Shown here piece by piece: positions 9,372 to 18,743 of a DNA stretch of 64,000 bases. Every line of letters begins with the position of its first letter. Within the stretch, counting starts at the first letter, position 1. The notes beneath the pieces were generated by a model that was not told the DNA's origin, ran no database searches, and saw only the letters and a program-made list of their open reading frames with translations. This DNA is from Acidobacteriales bacterium 59-55 (GTDB lineage Bacteria > Acidobacteriota > Terriglobia > Terriglobales > Acidobacteriaceae): contig MKSV01000007.1 of the NCBI GenBank assembly GCA_001897435.1, positions 186,001-250,000 on the forward strand, in the 5' to 3' direction. The position numbers and the translations under genes were made by a program.

Positions 9372-10271
9372 ATGACGACAGGTTCAACCGCAGTTATCGC
9401 CCCGGCCTCAAGTTTTGCCTCCTTACCCCGCTTTGATCGCCCGACCTTCCTGATGTGCGCTCCAGAGTGGTATGACGTCAACTACGTCATCAATCCCTGG
9501 ATGGCGGGAAACCTCCATCAATCCTCGCGCGACGCGGCATTCGCCCAATGGAAGACGCTGCACCAGCATATGCAGCAGATCGCCGACGTGCGCCTGCTTC
9601 ACGCGCGTCAGGGATCGCCGGACATGACCTTTGTGGGACATACAGCGGTGGTTCAGCACGGCGTGGCAACGATTTCGAGCTTTGCTCACACCCAACGCCA
9701 GACCGAGGAGCAGCACCTGCGGCGATGGTTCCGGGACACTGGCTTCCTGGTGTGGGATACCCCACGCGAGACGGCCTTCGAGGGCGAAGGAGATGCGGTC
9801 TTCAACGCGACCGGAGATCATCTGTGGGCGGCGCATGGCTCACGAACCTGCAAACAAAGCCATCGCCATCTCGCCGATGCCTGGCACACGCCGGTGACCT
9901 CGCTGAAGCTGGTCGACCCGCGCTTCTTTCATCTGGACCTTTGTTTTGTGCCTCTGAGCGGGGGAGAACTGCTCTACTTCCCCGAGGCATTCGACGCAGA
10001 CTCGCTGGCGAAGATCGAAGCAGCCTACGATGCGGATAAAAGGATTGTTGTCAGCGAGTTAGAGGCCGTTCAATTCGGCTGCAATGTGATCAACGTGGGC
10101 CGTCACATTCTGATGGGCAAGGTTGACAGCGACTTGGCGCAGCGTCTGAAGAATTACCGCTATAACGTGACAGAACTGGATCTGAGCGAGTTTATTCTCG
10201 GCGGTGGATCGGCTAAGTCGCTGGTCTTGCGGTTGAGTGACATGGCCGTCACCCATGCTGTAAGAGCCTGA
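9372..10271 (+). CDS. Amidinotransferase/DDAH-fold protein with catalytic Cys replaced by Ser
   Basis: This 299-residue protein aligns by eye along its whole length with bacterial dimethylarginine dimethylaminohydrolase/amidinotransferase-fold enzymes, which act on guanidino groups. It starts FLMCAPEWYDVNYVINPWM, has the acidic motif FEGEGD at residues 136-141 and the catalytic His187/Asp189 in FFHLDLCF. The C-terminal nucleophile motif, normally GGSVKC followed by a hydrophobic strand, reads GGSAKSLVLRL here, putting Ser283 (codon 10218-10220) at the catalytic Cys position. The usual Asn in the first substrate motif (DMVFxxN) also appears as His90. It may be a pseudoenzyme or use other chemistry. 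AGGA lies about 10 nt before the ATG, and the gene appears monocistronic with its own terminator. Confidence 0.82.
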   Translation: MTTGSTAVIAPASSFASLPRFDRPTFLMCAPEWYDVNYVINPWMAGNLHQSSRDAAFAQWKTLHQHMQQIADVRLLHARQGSPDMTFVGHTAVVQHGVATISSFAHTQRQTEEQHLRRWFRDTGFLVWDTPRETAFEGEGDAVFNATGDHLWAAHGSRTCKQSHRHLADAWHTPVTSLKLVDPRFFHLDLCFVPLSGGELLYFPEAFDADSLAKIEAAYDADKRIVVSELEAVQFGCNVINVGRHILMGKVDSDLAQRLKNYRYNVTELDLSEFILGGGSAKSLVLRLSDMAVTHAVRA

Positions 10272-10286
10272 TCTCGTATAGTTTGT

Positions 10287-10331
10287 AGCCCCTGCTCCGT
10301 GGCGTTCCGGCTGCGGTTCAGGGGCTTTTTT
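10287..10331 (+). terminator. Rho-independent terminator between converging genes
   Basis: AGCCCCTG at 10287-10294 pairs with CAGGGGCT at 10319-10326 and is followed by a T run (10326-10331). It lies just after the amidinotransferase-fold gene and touches the last codon of pyrF on the other strand. Confidence 0.75.
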
Positions 10332-11058
10332 AGTTCGCTTCGGCGATCTCTTCAAGGATGGATTTCGCCGCCTGGGCGGGATTGGCTGCACGAGTGATGG
10401 GGCGGCCGACGACCAGCATCGAGGCCCCGCGCTCAATGGCTGAACGGGGGGTAGCGACGCGTTTCTGATCGCCAACCTCGCTGCCGCTCGGTCGGATTCC
10501 GGGGATCACCAGAAGGGCCTCTCTGCCAAGCTCCGCGCGTAATGCGCCGATCTCTTCGGCGGAGCAGACCAAACCATCGACTCCAGCATGTTTGGCCAGA
10601 CGGGCGAGACGAAGAACCTGCTCGGCGGGAGAAGCTGAAACGCCTACGGCGGCCAGTTCGGCAGCATCCATGCTGGTCAGGACGGTGACGGCCAGCAGCC
10701 GGGGAGCGCCTGGTGCGGCTGCTGCCTCGGCTGCCGCGGACATCATGGCGGGGCCACCGGCGGCATGGATCGTCAGCAGGGATGCCCCAGCCTGGGTGGC
10801 GGACCGGACCGCTCCGGCGACCGTATTGGGAATGTCATGGAGTTTGAGATCGAGGAAGATGTTGAAGCCGCGGCCGCGCAGGGTTTCGATCAGGCTGTTG
10901 CCGGCGGCGTAATAAAGCTCCATGCCCACCTTGAACCAGAGGCAGCTTCCATCCAGGCGATCCACAAGGTCGAGCGCGAGCTTGGCGGAAGGGAAGTCGA
11001 GGGCGACGGCAAGGCGGTCTTTTGGCTGGAGAGGGGCAGATTTGCTTGAATGTTCCAC
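10330..11058 (-). CDS. pyrF: Orotidine 5'-phosphate decarboxylase
   Basis: The 242-residue cytoplasmic enzyme converts OMP to UMP, the last step of de novo pyrimidine synthesis. The N-terminus RLAVALDFPS and the catalytic DLKLHDIPNTV (the Lys/Asp network of the TIM-barrel active site) are diagnostic; the phosphate-binding VVGRPITRAANP motif is near the C-terminus, preceded by VIPGIRP. Its length is typical of the group I family. The start is GTG at 11056-11058. It is convergent with the amidinotransferase-fold gene, and an uncharacterised gene lies upstream on the same strand with a 79-nt gap. Confidence 0.95.
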   Translation of the reverse strand: MEHSSKSAPLQPKDRLAVALDFPSAKLALDLVDRLDGSCLWFKVGMELYYAAGNSLIETLRGRGFNIFLDLKLHDIPNTVAGAVRSATQAGASLLTIHAAGGPAMMSAAAEAAAAPGAPRLLAVTVLTSMDAAELAAVGVSASPAEQVLRLARLAKHAGVDGLVCSAEEIGALRAELGREALLVIPGIRPSGSEVGDQKRVATPRSAIERGASMLVVGRPITRAANPAQAAKSILEEIAEAN

Positions 11059-11137
11059 GGAATCAGTCTAACTGGCGGGAGTGTAGATTCCCATGTCTGG
11101 GAATCCGGATGTGGACACCCGGTTTAGCCGGAGGTGA

Positions 11138-11803
11138 CTAATTAAGTCGCTGGAGACGGGCGATCAGCTTTTCAGCGAGAGGCTCTCCCGATTCGGTCCA
11201 GAGCAGGCGGCTGCTGATGCCGCAGTTCTTTTCGACGGAGAGGGTAAAGGCCAGCAGCATCTCGACGTTCTGCTGAATATGCTGCTGGGCGACTTCATCC
11301 AGCTCAGCTTCTTCGAGCGTGTCGTCCATGACCCACGGAGTGTCCAGGCCGAAGTCGATGCGGATGTGGCCGTTCTGTTCGTAGGTGGCGTCGTCGAAGT
11401 TGGGACCGAAGCCGAGGATGCGAACGGTGGCAGGCTGGAGCTTCCAGAGGGTGTCGAGTACCGTGGCGGGGTCGGCGTCGTCTCCGGGCTCGGGCATCCA
11501 GAGTCGCCACTTCATTTCGAACTCATAGGCCATATCGTCGTGGAGTTGCTCGGTAGCCTCGGCCACGGCGTTCTCGATGATGGAGGCCTCGGAGTCTTCG
11601 GCGCGGTCGTCGTTGACATAAATACGCTGATAGCTGGGCGCTTCGGTGAAGTTGATGGGATAGACGCTGGCGGCAGCCACGCGCTTGCCCTCCGGGCCGC
11701 CGCTGATGAGCGCAAACTGGCGCAGCACAGAGACCAGCGCGGCGGGCAACGCCTCGAAGCGGAAGTTTGGAAACCAGAGGCTGAGGTAGAGCTGATCGGC
11801 CAT
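11138..11803 (-). CDS. Conserved hypothetical cytoplasmic protein
   Basis: The 221-residue soluble protein starts MADQLYLSLWFPNFRFEA, has no signal peptide or membrane segment and is acidic, particularly around LEEAELDEVAQQHIQQNVE. I do not recognise a domain with confidence. A compact alpha/beta fold is suggested by alternating hydrophobic strands and by GFGPNFDD and GHIRIDFGLDT in the middle. It lies 79 nt upstream of pyrF on the same strand, so the two could be co-transcribed, and is divergent from the LPS-transport block with a gap of only about 65 nt. Confidence 0.7.
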   Translation of the reverse strand: MADQLYLSLWFPNFRFEALPAALVSVLRQFALISGGPEGKRVAAASVYPINFTEAPSYQRIYVNDDRAEDSEASIIENAVAEATEQLHDDMAYEFEMKWRLWMPEPGDDADPATVLDTLWKLQPATVRILGFGPNFDDATYEQNGHIRIDFGLDTPWVMDDTLEEAELDEVAQQHIQQNVEMLLAFTLSVEKNCGISSRLLWTESGEPLAEKLIARLQRLN

Positions 11804-11868
11804 GAGAGATAGTTTATAGGGACCAGGAGGCAGATGGCGCGGAATGAGAAGATAGAGTGGGCGGATTG

Positions 11869-14379
11869 ATGCGTATTTCCATGTCGATTGAGAGGCTGAG
11901 AATCTGGTTGCTGGTGGGCGCGGGCCTGCTGGTGCTGGTGATCGTTTCCTTCCTCGGCTACGCCCACTATCGGACTCACCGCTTTTTGACGGAGCTGCCG
12001 GGCAAACTGGGTGTCGACGTGACGCGAGAGACGAATGCGTTCACCTATTCACAATCTCTCGGCGGCAAGACCATCTATACGATCCATGCGGCTAAGGCTG
12101 TCGAACACAGGAATGGGAAGTACACCCTGCACGACGTTGGGATTGTGCTCTACGGACGTACCTCGGACCGGGCCGACCGCATCTACGGCAGCGAGTTCGA
12201 GTACGATCCTAAGGCGGGAGTGGCGAAGGCGATGGGTGAGGTCCACCTCGATCTGGAAGCTCCCGCTCCGGCGGACGCCCAGGGTAAACGGGAGTATGCG
12301 GCGGGCAAGGAGCCTGCAAGCGGCGAGCGGGCCGATGCTCGGCTGATTCATGTGAAGACCAGCGGGCTGGTGTTCATGCAGAAGCTGGGAGTGGTGGCGA
12401 CTGACAAGGAGATTGACTTTGAGTATGGCGGCTTGACCGGTCATGCAGTGGGGGCCGACTACAGTTCGGATACTGGTGTGGTGGTGCTGCATTCGGCGGT
12501 GGAGGTCGTGGGATTGCAGCGGGGGCAGCCGGCGACATTGACGGCGACCCGGGCGGAACTGGACAGGCCGGACAAGCAGGTAACCCTGACGCAGGCGAAG
12601 TATGTGCTGGTGGGAGGAGCGCGCGCGGAGTCGGGGCAGACAGTTGCGGCACAGCGAATGGTGGTGCATCTGCGCGACGACGGCTCAGCGGAGCGGATGG
12701 AGGCCGAGGGCGCGGTGACGCTGACCGACGGCGATGGCGGGCGAGTCGTCGCTCCGCGAGGCAATGTCTTGCTCAATGCGGAGAGCCGTCCGCAATCGGC
12801 GGTGTTGACGGGTGGGTTGCGGTACGTGGCAGACAGTCCATTGCGCCAGGCGCAGGGAGAGGCGTCCGATGGCAAAGCTGTGTTTGATCGAGCAGGCAAA
12901 CTCCAGCATGTGACGTTGACGGGCGCGGTCAAGCTGCACGAACGACTTCGCTCTGCCGATGCTGCCGATGGGGCGTGGAGCGAGCGTGATCTGAAAGCGA
13001 AGACAGTGGAGCTTGCCCTGGCATCTGATCCTGCGGGCAAGGCACAGTTGCAGGATGCGAAGGCCGGCGGAGACGCTCATCTGAAGGTAGTGAGTTCTAC
13101 CGGCAAGTCCGGCCATGCGGCAACAACCAGCAGCGACTTGAGCGCGGATACGCTGACCGCACACTTCGCTCCGGTAGCAGGCGCACAGCGGTTGGCAGTG
13201 GTCCATGGATTGGGACATACGTCGCTGCGGAGGGTCAATGCGGCGGGCGTGGTGAGCACAAGTTCGGGCGACACGCTTGAGGCCCGCTTCAAGCCCGGGA
13301 CGAACTCTGCCGGACGTCCAGGGGATGAGATTTCGGCTGCAGTACAGGAAGGCAATGTAGTGATAACGCAGATGCCGGTAAAGAAGCCGGGAGATGCGAA
13401 CGCACCGCAGGAAGAAAAGGCGACAGCAGCCCGAGCCATCTACGATGGCGCGACGCAGAAGCTGACCTTAACGGGTAAGGTGCAGATTACAGATGCGGGC
13501 AGCATGCTGTGGGCAGACCGGGTTGCGGTGGAGCAGAAGTCGGGCGATGCCGAAGCGGATGGCACGGTGAAGGCCAGTTATATATTGAGCGGGAAGGGAA
13601 GCGAGCCGGTGCATGTGCTGGCGGCGCGTGCTGCGTTGAAGCATGATTCGGGGCAGGCGATCTTCTACGGAGCAGCGGGGAAACCGGCGCGGCTTTGGCA
13701 GGGCGCGTCGCAGGTGGAAGCTCCGGTGCTGCAGTTCGAACAGAAGCAAAAGCGGCTGGTGGCGCGAGGAGCCGGCCAGGGCACGGCTATGGCCGTGCAT
13801 ACGGTGCTGGTGAGTGGAGGCTCTGCAAAGGACGCCTCGGAAAAGCCCGGGACACAGAAGGCGCAGGTGGTGCGTGTGGCCAGCCGGGAGTTGACCTATT
13901 CCGACGTGACTCGCCAGGCGGAATTTACCGGAGGGGTGCAGGTCGAAAGCGCGGACGGCAGCATGAGAGGGCAGCAGGCCGTGGTCTATTTGCAGACGCC
14001 CGCGAAGGCTAGCGCGGCTAATGCGGCGGGGACGAAGGCACACTTAGATTCAGCCCCGGGTTCGGCTCCGAACGGGTTCATGGAAGGCAGCGTGGAGAGG
14101 ATTGTCGCGACGGGTCAGATTGAGATTGAGCAGCCGGGGCGGCATGCTACCGGAACACGGGCGGTTTATACGGCGAGCGATGGCATGTTCGTGATGACGG
14201 GGACGGCGGCGGCTCCCCCCAGGATTGTCGATGAAGCGCGGGGGACGGTGACGGGTACATCGCTGCGATTCCATGCGGCGGATGAGAGCATCGTAGTTTC
14301 TAATAGTGCTCATGGATCTGACGAAGCCGAAAGCAAACAGAGGGTGCGCACGGAGACGCGGGTGAAAAAGGAGCGATGA
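11869..14379 (+). CDS. Fused LptC/LptA-like LPS transport protein
   Basis: The protein is about 836 residues and sits immediately before lptB, where most genomes carry separate lptC and lptA. The N-terminus has one membrane segment ([17 protein letters not shown]) and then the LptC-like region ([13 protein letters not shown] through [18 protein letters not shown]). The long remainder contains repeated OstA/LptA-type strands: [77 protein letters not shown] and [18 protein letters not shown]. It is therefore an inner-membrane-anchored periplasmic bridge candidate for lipopolysaccharide. The exact start is unsure: GTG 11857, ATG 11869 and ATG 11881 share a frame. Its stop overlaps the lptB start by 4 nt, implying translational coupling. 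Confidence 0.8.
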   Translation: MRISMSIERLRIWLLVGAGLLVLVIVSFLGYAHYRTHRFLTELPGKLGVDVTRETNAFTYSQSLGGKTIYTIHAAKAVEHRNGKYTLHDVGIVLYGRTSDRADRIYGSEFEYDPKAGVAKAMGEVHLDLEAPAPADAQGKREYAAGKEPASGERADARLIHVKTSGLVFMQKLGVVATDKEIDFEYGGLTGHAVGADYSSDTGVVVLHSAVEVVGLQRGQPATLTATRAELDRPDKQVTLTQAKYVLVGGARAESGQTVAAQRMVVHLRDDGSAERMEAEGAVTLTDGDGGRVVAPRGNVLLNAESRPQSAVLTGGLRYVADSPLRQAQGEASDGKAVFDRAGKLQHVTLTGAVKLHERLRSADAADGAWSERDLKAKTVELALASDPAGKAQLQDAKAGGDAHLKVVSSTGKSGHAATTSSDLSADTLTAHFAPVAGAQRLAVVHGLGHTSLRRVNAAGVVSTSSGDTLEARFKPGTNSAGRPGDEISAAVQEGNVVITQMPVKKPGDANAPQEEKATAARAIYDGATQKLTLTGKVQITDAGSMLWADRVAVEQKSGDAEADGTVKASYILSGKGSEPVHVLAARAALKHDSGQAIFYGAAGKPARLWQGASQVEAPVLQFEQKQKRLVARGAGQGTAMAVHTVLVSGGSAKDASEKPGTQKAQVVRVASRELTYSDVTRQAEFTGGVQVESADGSMRGQQAVVYLQTPAKASAANAAGTKAHLDSAPGSAPNGFMEGSVERIVATGQIEIEQPGRHATGTRAVYTASDGMFVMTGTAAAPPRIVDEARGTVTGTSLRFHAADESIVVSNSAHGSDEAESKQRVRTETRVKKER

Positions 14380-15104
14380 AGACTCTATCGACGGAGGAGA
14401 TCGGCAAGTCGTATGGCGGCCGCCAGGTGGTGCGGGGCGTAAGCCTGCAGATCGAGCAGGGAGAGGTTGTAGGCCTGCTGGGACCGAATGGCGCGGGAAA
14501 GACGACGAGCTTCTACATTATCGTCGGGCTGGTGCGTCCCGATGCGGGGCGGGTGCTGGTCAGCGGCGAAGACATCAGCCGCTTGCCGATGTACCTGAGG
14601 GCGCGGAACCATGGCATCAGCTACCTGCCGCAGGAGCCGTCGATCTTTCGCAAGCTGACGGTGCAGGACAACATCCTGGCAGTGCTGGAGGCGCAGCAGT
14701 TGAGCTGGGAGACCCGCCGGACGCGTACCGAGCGGCTGATCGACCAGTTGAACCTGGGCCATATCCGCAAGACGCGAGGCTACGCGTTGAGCGGCGGCGA
14801 GCGACGGCGTGTGGAGATAGCGCGGTGTCTGGCGATTGAACCGGCGTTCATCCTGCTTGATGAGCCGTTCTCGGGTATCGACCCGATCGCGGTCCTGGAC
14901 CTGCAGGAGATCATCTTCGGGTTGAAGAGGAGCGGGATCGGCGTTTTAATCACGGACCATAACGTCAGGGAGACGTTGTCGGTCACGGACCGGGCCTACA
15001 TTATTAATGAGGGCAGAATCTTTCGCGCGGGAACGCCGGGCGAACTGGGGAGCGATCCCGAGGTACGGCGGATTTACCTGGGTGAAAATTTCTCCATGAG
15101 CTAG
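14376..15104 (+). CDS. lptB: LPS export ABC transporter ATPase
   Basis: This 242-residue ATPase energises extraction of lipopolysaccharide from the inner membrane with LptFG. Walker [10 protein letters not shown], the Q-loop in [15 protein letters not shown], the signature [13 protein letters not shown], Walker [14 protein letters not shown] and the H-loop LITDHNVRE are all intact. The combination [12 protein letters not shown] and DHNVRETL is characteristic of LptB rather than of other small ABC ATPases. The ATG overlaps the stop of the preceding LptC/LptA-like gene (ATGA). A 203-nt gap then separates it from rpoN. LptF and LptG are not in the window. Confidence 0.95.
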   Translation: MKTLSTEEIGKSYGGRQVVRGVSLQIEQGEVVGLLGPNGAGKTTSFYIIVGLVRPDAGRVLVSGEDISRLPMYLRARNHGISYLPQEPSIFRKLTVQDNILAVLEAQQLSWETRRTRTERLIDQLNLGHIRKTRGYALSGGERRRVEIARCLAIEPAFILLDEPFSGIDPIAVLDLQEIIFGLKRSGIGVLITDHNVRETLSVTDRAYIINEGRIFRAGTPGELGSDPEVRRIYLGENFSMS

Positions 15105-15307
15105 AACGATACAACTTCTGTTGTAATGCTGGAGCACGTGGGTGCGGCACGTACAGCCCTGGCAGAGTTAAACTTACAGCCAGAACAGGACGGGACGTGT
15201 AGACTGTGGCCAACCGCGGTTGCCTTGGCATTGTGCGTGTTTGAGAAAGTGGAACGCTAACTGCTCGCGCGGAGTTTGAAATGATTGAGAGAAGGAAAGG
15301 TTAAGAT

Positions 15308-17047
15308 TTGCTGCTACAGCCCAAGCTGAATATGAAGGTCTCGCAACGCCAGGTGCTGACGCCCGGGCTGGTGCAGATGGTCAGTGTGCTTGCACTGAAC
15401 AAGCTTGAGTTGAAGGAGATGATCAACACCGAGATGGTAGAAAATCCGGTGCTGGAAGAGCTTGAGGATACAGCGGTCTCGCTCGAAGAGCGGTCTGGAA
15501 TCGAAGGCGATCGGGAGCGCTCGGCCGAGGAAGTCGCGGCGGAGAGCGAGCGGGCGGAGAAGGATCCGTTCGACGAGATCGACTTCGGCAGCTATTTTCA
15601 GGACTATCTCGACCCGGGGTTCCGCACGGCGTCAAACTTCGAGGAGTACGACAAGCCGTCGTTTGAGAATTTTCTGTCGCAGCCGAGCACGCTCAGCGAT
15701 CATCTGGCGTGGCAGCTTGGCTCGCTGACGCTGACGCCGGAGGTCCGGTCGGCTGCAGAACTGGTGGTAGGAAACCTCGACGAAAACGGCTACCTTACCG
15801 CAACCGATGAAGAGCTTGCCGATGGCCTGGCAGAGATAGAGGATCCGGCTGCCATTCATCCGATTCCGTTTGAGCGCGGCGCGAAGACGAAGTCGTCTCC
15901 GACTCCCCCTCTGATGCCGTCAAACGGCGCTTCCAATGGCGTGGCGGACGAGGAGACGATAGAGCTCGCCGCTGCTGCCGAAGGCAAGGACCAGGGGCGC
16001 GAGGCCTTGCTGGCGGTGATTCGGGAGGCGCGATCGATCGTCAGCTTCCTCGATCCGGTGGGTGTCGGCGCGCGTGATCTTCGCGAATGCCTGTTGATTC
16101 AAATTAGCGCGCAGCAGGGCGAGGCATCGATGGTGCTGCATCGGCGGCAGGAGTCGACAGCCGAAGACGGCGCACTCCAAGATGACGAGGACGATGCCGC
16201 GGCTGAAAAAGCGCACCCGGCTGCCGAGGATACCGGACGGGGAGATGTCTTCAGCATTGCGACGCACATCGTGGCCCATTGCCTCGCTCTCCTGCAGAAG
16301 AAGGACATGCGCGAATTGACGCGGACATGCGGTCGCACGGCAGAGGAGGTTCATGCGGCGGTCGAGTTTATACGGACGCTCGATCCTCGCCCCGGGCAAC
16401 GCTACAACCAGAGCGAGGCGCGGTTGATCGAACCGGATGTGGCTTTCGTCAAGCGCGACGACAAGTATGTCGTGCTGATGAACGAAGAGGACATGCCTGC
16501 GCTTCGCCTGAACCAGGGTTACCGGAAGATGTTGCAGCAGAAGCAGACGGAAAAGGAAGTGAAGGAGTATGTCAAGGAGCGCTACAAATCGGCGATTCAA
16601 CTGCTGCGGAATATCGAGCAGCGGAAGAACACGATTGTGCGCACTTGCGACGTGATCGTGCGACGGCAGACGGAGTTTCTGGAGCATGGCGTCAATTCCC
16701 TGAAGCCGATGATGATCAAGGAGGTCGCCGAGGAGATCGGGGTGCATCCTTCAACGGTGAGCCGCGCGGTGGCGAACAAATATGTGCATACGCCGCAAGG
16801 CGTGTTTGAGCTTCGCTTCTTCTTTTCCGAAGGTGTGAATGGACCCGAGGGTGGAGACCTGCCGCTGGTGCTGTTGAAACGCAAGGTCAAGAAGCTGATT
16901 GAGGAAGAAGACGAGCGCAAGCCGTTTACGGACGACCAACTGGCGGCTGAGTTGCAGCGGCAGGGTATCCGGGTGACGCGAAGGACGGTTGCCAAATACC
17001 GCGAGGACATGCAGATTCCCAGTACGCACCAACGTCGTGTACGCTAA
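15308..17047 (+). CDS. rpoN: RNA polymerase sigma-54 factor
   Basis: The 579-residue protein carries all three sigma-54 regions: the Gln/Leu-rich activator-interacting region I (LQPKLNMKVSQRQVLTPGL), the core-binding region, the helix-turn-helix EIGVHPSTVSRAVANKY and the RpoN box TRRTVAKYRE near the C-terminus. It recognises -24/-12 promoters and needs AAA+ activators. It is about 100 residues longer than the E. coli protein because of two acidic or Ser/Pro-rich insertions near residues 190-220 and 275-305. Translation appears to start at TTG, since the conserved Leu-Gln-Pro segment follows directly and AAGGAAAGG lies upstream; an eight-codon leader frame, ATG at 15281 to TAA at 15304, overlaps that ribosome site. 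Confidence 0.95.
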   Translation: MLLQPKLNMKVSQRQVLTPGLVQMVSVLALNKLELKEMINTEMVENPVLEELEDTAVSLEERSGIEGDRERSAEEVAAESERAEKDPFDEIDFGSYFQDYLDPGFRTASNFEEYDKPSFENFLSQPSTLSDHLAWQLGSLTLTPEVRSAAELVVGNLDENGYLTATDEELADGLAEIEDPAAIHPIPFERGAKTKSSPTPPLMPSNGASNGVADEETIELAAAAEGKDQGREALLAVIREARSIVSFLDPVGVGARDLRECLLIQISAQQGEASMVLHRRQESTAEDGALQDDEDDAAAEKAHPAAEDTGRGDVFSIATHIVAHCLALLQKKDMRELTRTCGRTAEEVHAAVEFIRTLDPRPGQRYNQSEARLIEPDVAFVKRDDKYVVLMNEEDMPALRLNQGYRKMLQQKQTEKEVKEYVKERYKSAIQLLRNIEQRKNTIVRTCDVIVRRQTEFLEHGVNSLKPMMIKEVAEEIGVHPSTVSRAVANKYVHTPQGVFELRFFFSEGVNGPEGGDLPLVLLKRKVKKLIEEEDERKPFTDDQLAAELQRQGIRVTRRTVAKYREDMQIPSTHQRRVR

Positions 17048-17076
17048 CCTGCATCGTACAGAGACGAGGTAATCCC

Positions 17077-17706
17077 ATGGACGTCGAGTACACCGGAAGA
17101 CAGGCAAGCGTCACAAAGAAGTACAAAGCGCAGACAGAGGTCGGGCTGGCGCGGATTGTAAAGATCGTGGGCAATGCGGGTAGCGCGCATGTGACCTTAT
17201 CCAGAGACAAGTACCGGTTTATCGCCGAAATTACAGTACAGACAAAAAGCCTGAAGCTGGTGGCAACCTGCGAGTCGACCGAGATGGCGACCGCCCTGCG
17301 CGACGCCCTGGCCAAGATCGAGCAGCAGGCCATTCGGCGCAAGAAGAAAAAGGTATCGATCAAGCGGCGGGGCAAGTCCGGCGTAGCGATCGCCGGTGAG
17401 GAGGAGGCAGAGGCCTCTGGAGAGATTGCGAAGCCGGCAGCCGAGAAGATTGCGGTGAAGGCCAGCAAGGGGCGAAAGACGGTGCCGATGCTCGTCCATT
17501 CGTTCCCGTCTCACTCTCCTTTATCGGAGCCGCACGTCGCGCGATCGACGGACGGTGTGGCCCTCCGGCCGATGTCGCTCGAAGAGGCCGTGAAAGAGGC
17601 CGCGTTCCGCGACCGCGATGTCTTCGTCTTCCGCGACCATGGCGGCCGTGCGATGGTGTTGCACCGCAAGCGCGATGGCAAGATGGAACTGATCGAGGTG
17701 CCGTAG
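17077..17706 (+). CDS. hpf: Long-form ribosome hibernation promoting factor
   Basis: The 209-residue protein has an N-terminal Sigma54-modulation/S30AE fold (MDVEYTGRQASVTKKYK, DKYRFIAEITVQ) that binds the decoding region of the 30S subunit, a Lys/Glu-rich linker (residues about 85-140) and a C-terminal dimerisation domain of long HPF (RPMSLEEAVKEAAFRDRDVFV, FRDHGGRAMVLHRKRDG, MELIEVP). Long HPF links two ribosomes into 100S particles in stationary phase. It follows rpoN by 29 nt with GAGGT before the ATG. The usual ptsN gene is absent between it and rapZ. Confidence 0.92.
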   Translation: MDVEYTGRQASVTKKYKAQTEVGLARIVKIVGNAGSAHVTLSRDKYRFIAEITVQTKSLKLVATCESTEMATALRDALAKIEQQAIRRKKKKVSIKRRGKSGVAIAGEEEAEASGEIAKPAAEKIAVKASKGRKTVPMLVHSFPSHSPLSEPHVARSTDGVALRPMSLEEAVKEAAFRDRDVFVFRDHGGRAMVLHRKRDGKMELIEVP

Positions 17707-17752
17707 AGGCGGCGCGCAGGCAGGTTTTGCGCGGCAATGCTAGGATTTGTCC

Positions 17753-18658
17753 ATGCCACGCAAGACCTCGAAAAAAACTGCCAAGGCCGTCTCCGGACCG
17801 GTAAGCAAGGGCGAGCTTGTGATTCTGACGGGATTGTCAGGCTCGGGAAAGCTCTCTGCGCTAAAGGCCTTTGAGGATCTTGGCTTCTATTCTGTCGATA
17901 ACCTGCCACTGGAGCTGGTGCCTCAGTTTGCCGATCTGGTGCGCCAGTCTCCGGAGATCGAGCGCGCCGCGCTGGTAGTAGACGTGCGCGAGGGGATTCG
18001 GCTGGACGAGTTTCCGCAGATCCTCAAGAAGGTGCGCAAGGTGCTGCCGACCCGCGTCCTGTTTTTGGAGGCCAGCGAGGATGCGCTGATCCGGCGCTTC
18101 TCCGAGACGCGGCGGCCGCATCCGATGGGCCGGACAGATACTGTCGTCAAATCGATCCGGGCAGAGAGAAAGCGGCTGGACCCGATCCGAAACGTCGCAG
18201 ATATCGTGCTGGATACGACGAAGTTCAACGTGCATGAGCTTCGCGCTCATATCAACGCGCAGTTCGAGCGCGACGAGACCGACCAGAACCTGACCATCTC
18301 CTCGAACAGCTTCGGCTTCAAGAATGGAGTGCCGTCGGACGCCGACCTGGTCTTCGATGTGCGATTTTTACCCAACCCGCACTTTGTGCCGGAGTTCCGC
18401 AAGCTGACGGGACGGCATCCGAAGGTCGCCAAGTATGTTCGGCAATTTCCGCAGACCGCGGAGTTTCTGGACAAGACGACCGACATGCTGAAGTTTCTTT
18501 TGCCGCACTACATCAAGGAAGGCAAGAGCTACCTGACCGTGGCCTTTGGCTGCACCGGGGGGCAGCATCGGTCGGTATTTATTGCGGAAGAGATGAAGAA
18601 GCGGCTGGTCGCCGAGGGTTACCGCGTGAAGACCGCGCACCGGGACATGCCGCGCTAA
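17753..18658 (+). CDS. rapZ: RapZ-family nucleotide-binding protein
   Basis: About 301 residues. The N-terminal P-loop domain contains ILTGLSGSGKLSALKAFED and YSVDNLPLELV; the C-terminal domain ends with the conserved FGCTGGQHRSVFIAEE and HRDMPR. In E. coli RapZ guides RNase E to the sRNA GlmZ and senses glucosamine-6-phosphate; in other phyla its targets are less clear. The P-loop is unusual: the Ser/Thr after the Lys is Leu34 with Ser next. A TTG six bases upstream is in frame, but ATG at 17753 is better placed after TAGGAT. It ends the rpoN-hpf-rapZ series, 85 nt before msbA. Confidence 0.92.
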   Translation: MPRKTSKKTAKAVSGPVSKGELVILTGLSGSGKLSALKAFEDLGFYSVDNLPLELVPQFADLVRQSPEIERAALVVDVREGIRLDEFPQILKKVRKVLPTRVLFLEASEDALIRRFSETRRPHPMGRTDTVVKSIRAERKRLDPIRNVADIVLDTTKFNVHELRAHINAQFERDETDQNLTISSNSFGFKNGVPSDADLVFDVRFLPNPHFVPEFRKLTGRHPKVAKYVRQFPQTAEFLDKTTDMLKFLLPHYIKEGKSYLTVAFGCTGGQHRSVFIAEEMKKRLVAEGYRVKTAHRDMPR

Positions 18659-18743
18659 AGACAGATAGCCGATCACGTTAGGAAGATGGCCAATAGAATA
18701 GTGAGATGCCGAGTGTAATGAGGATGGTCGGGAGAGTGGCAGC

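Noticed and set aside
15200..15260. A sigma-54-type -24/-12 promoter before rpoN
   Set aside because: TTGGCA is present, but no GC occurs at the required 10-nt distance from the GG.
17747..17752. TTG at 17747 as the rapZ start
   Set aside because: ATG at 17753 is two codons later with better spacing from TAGGAT.
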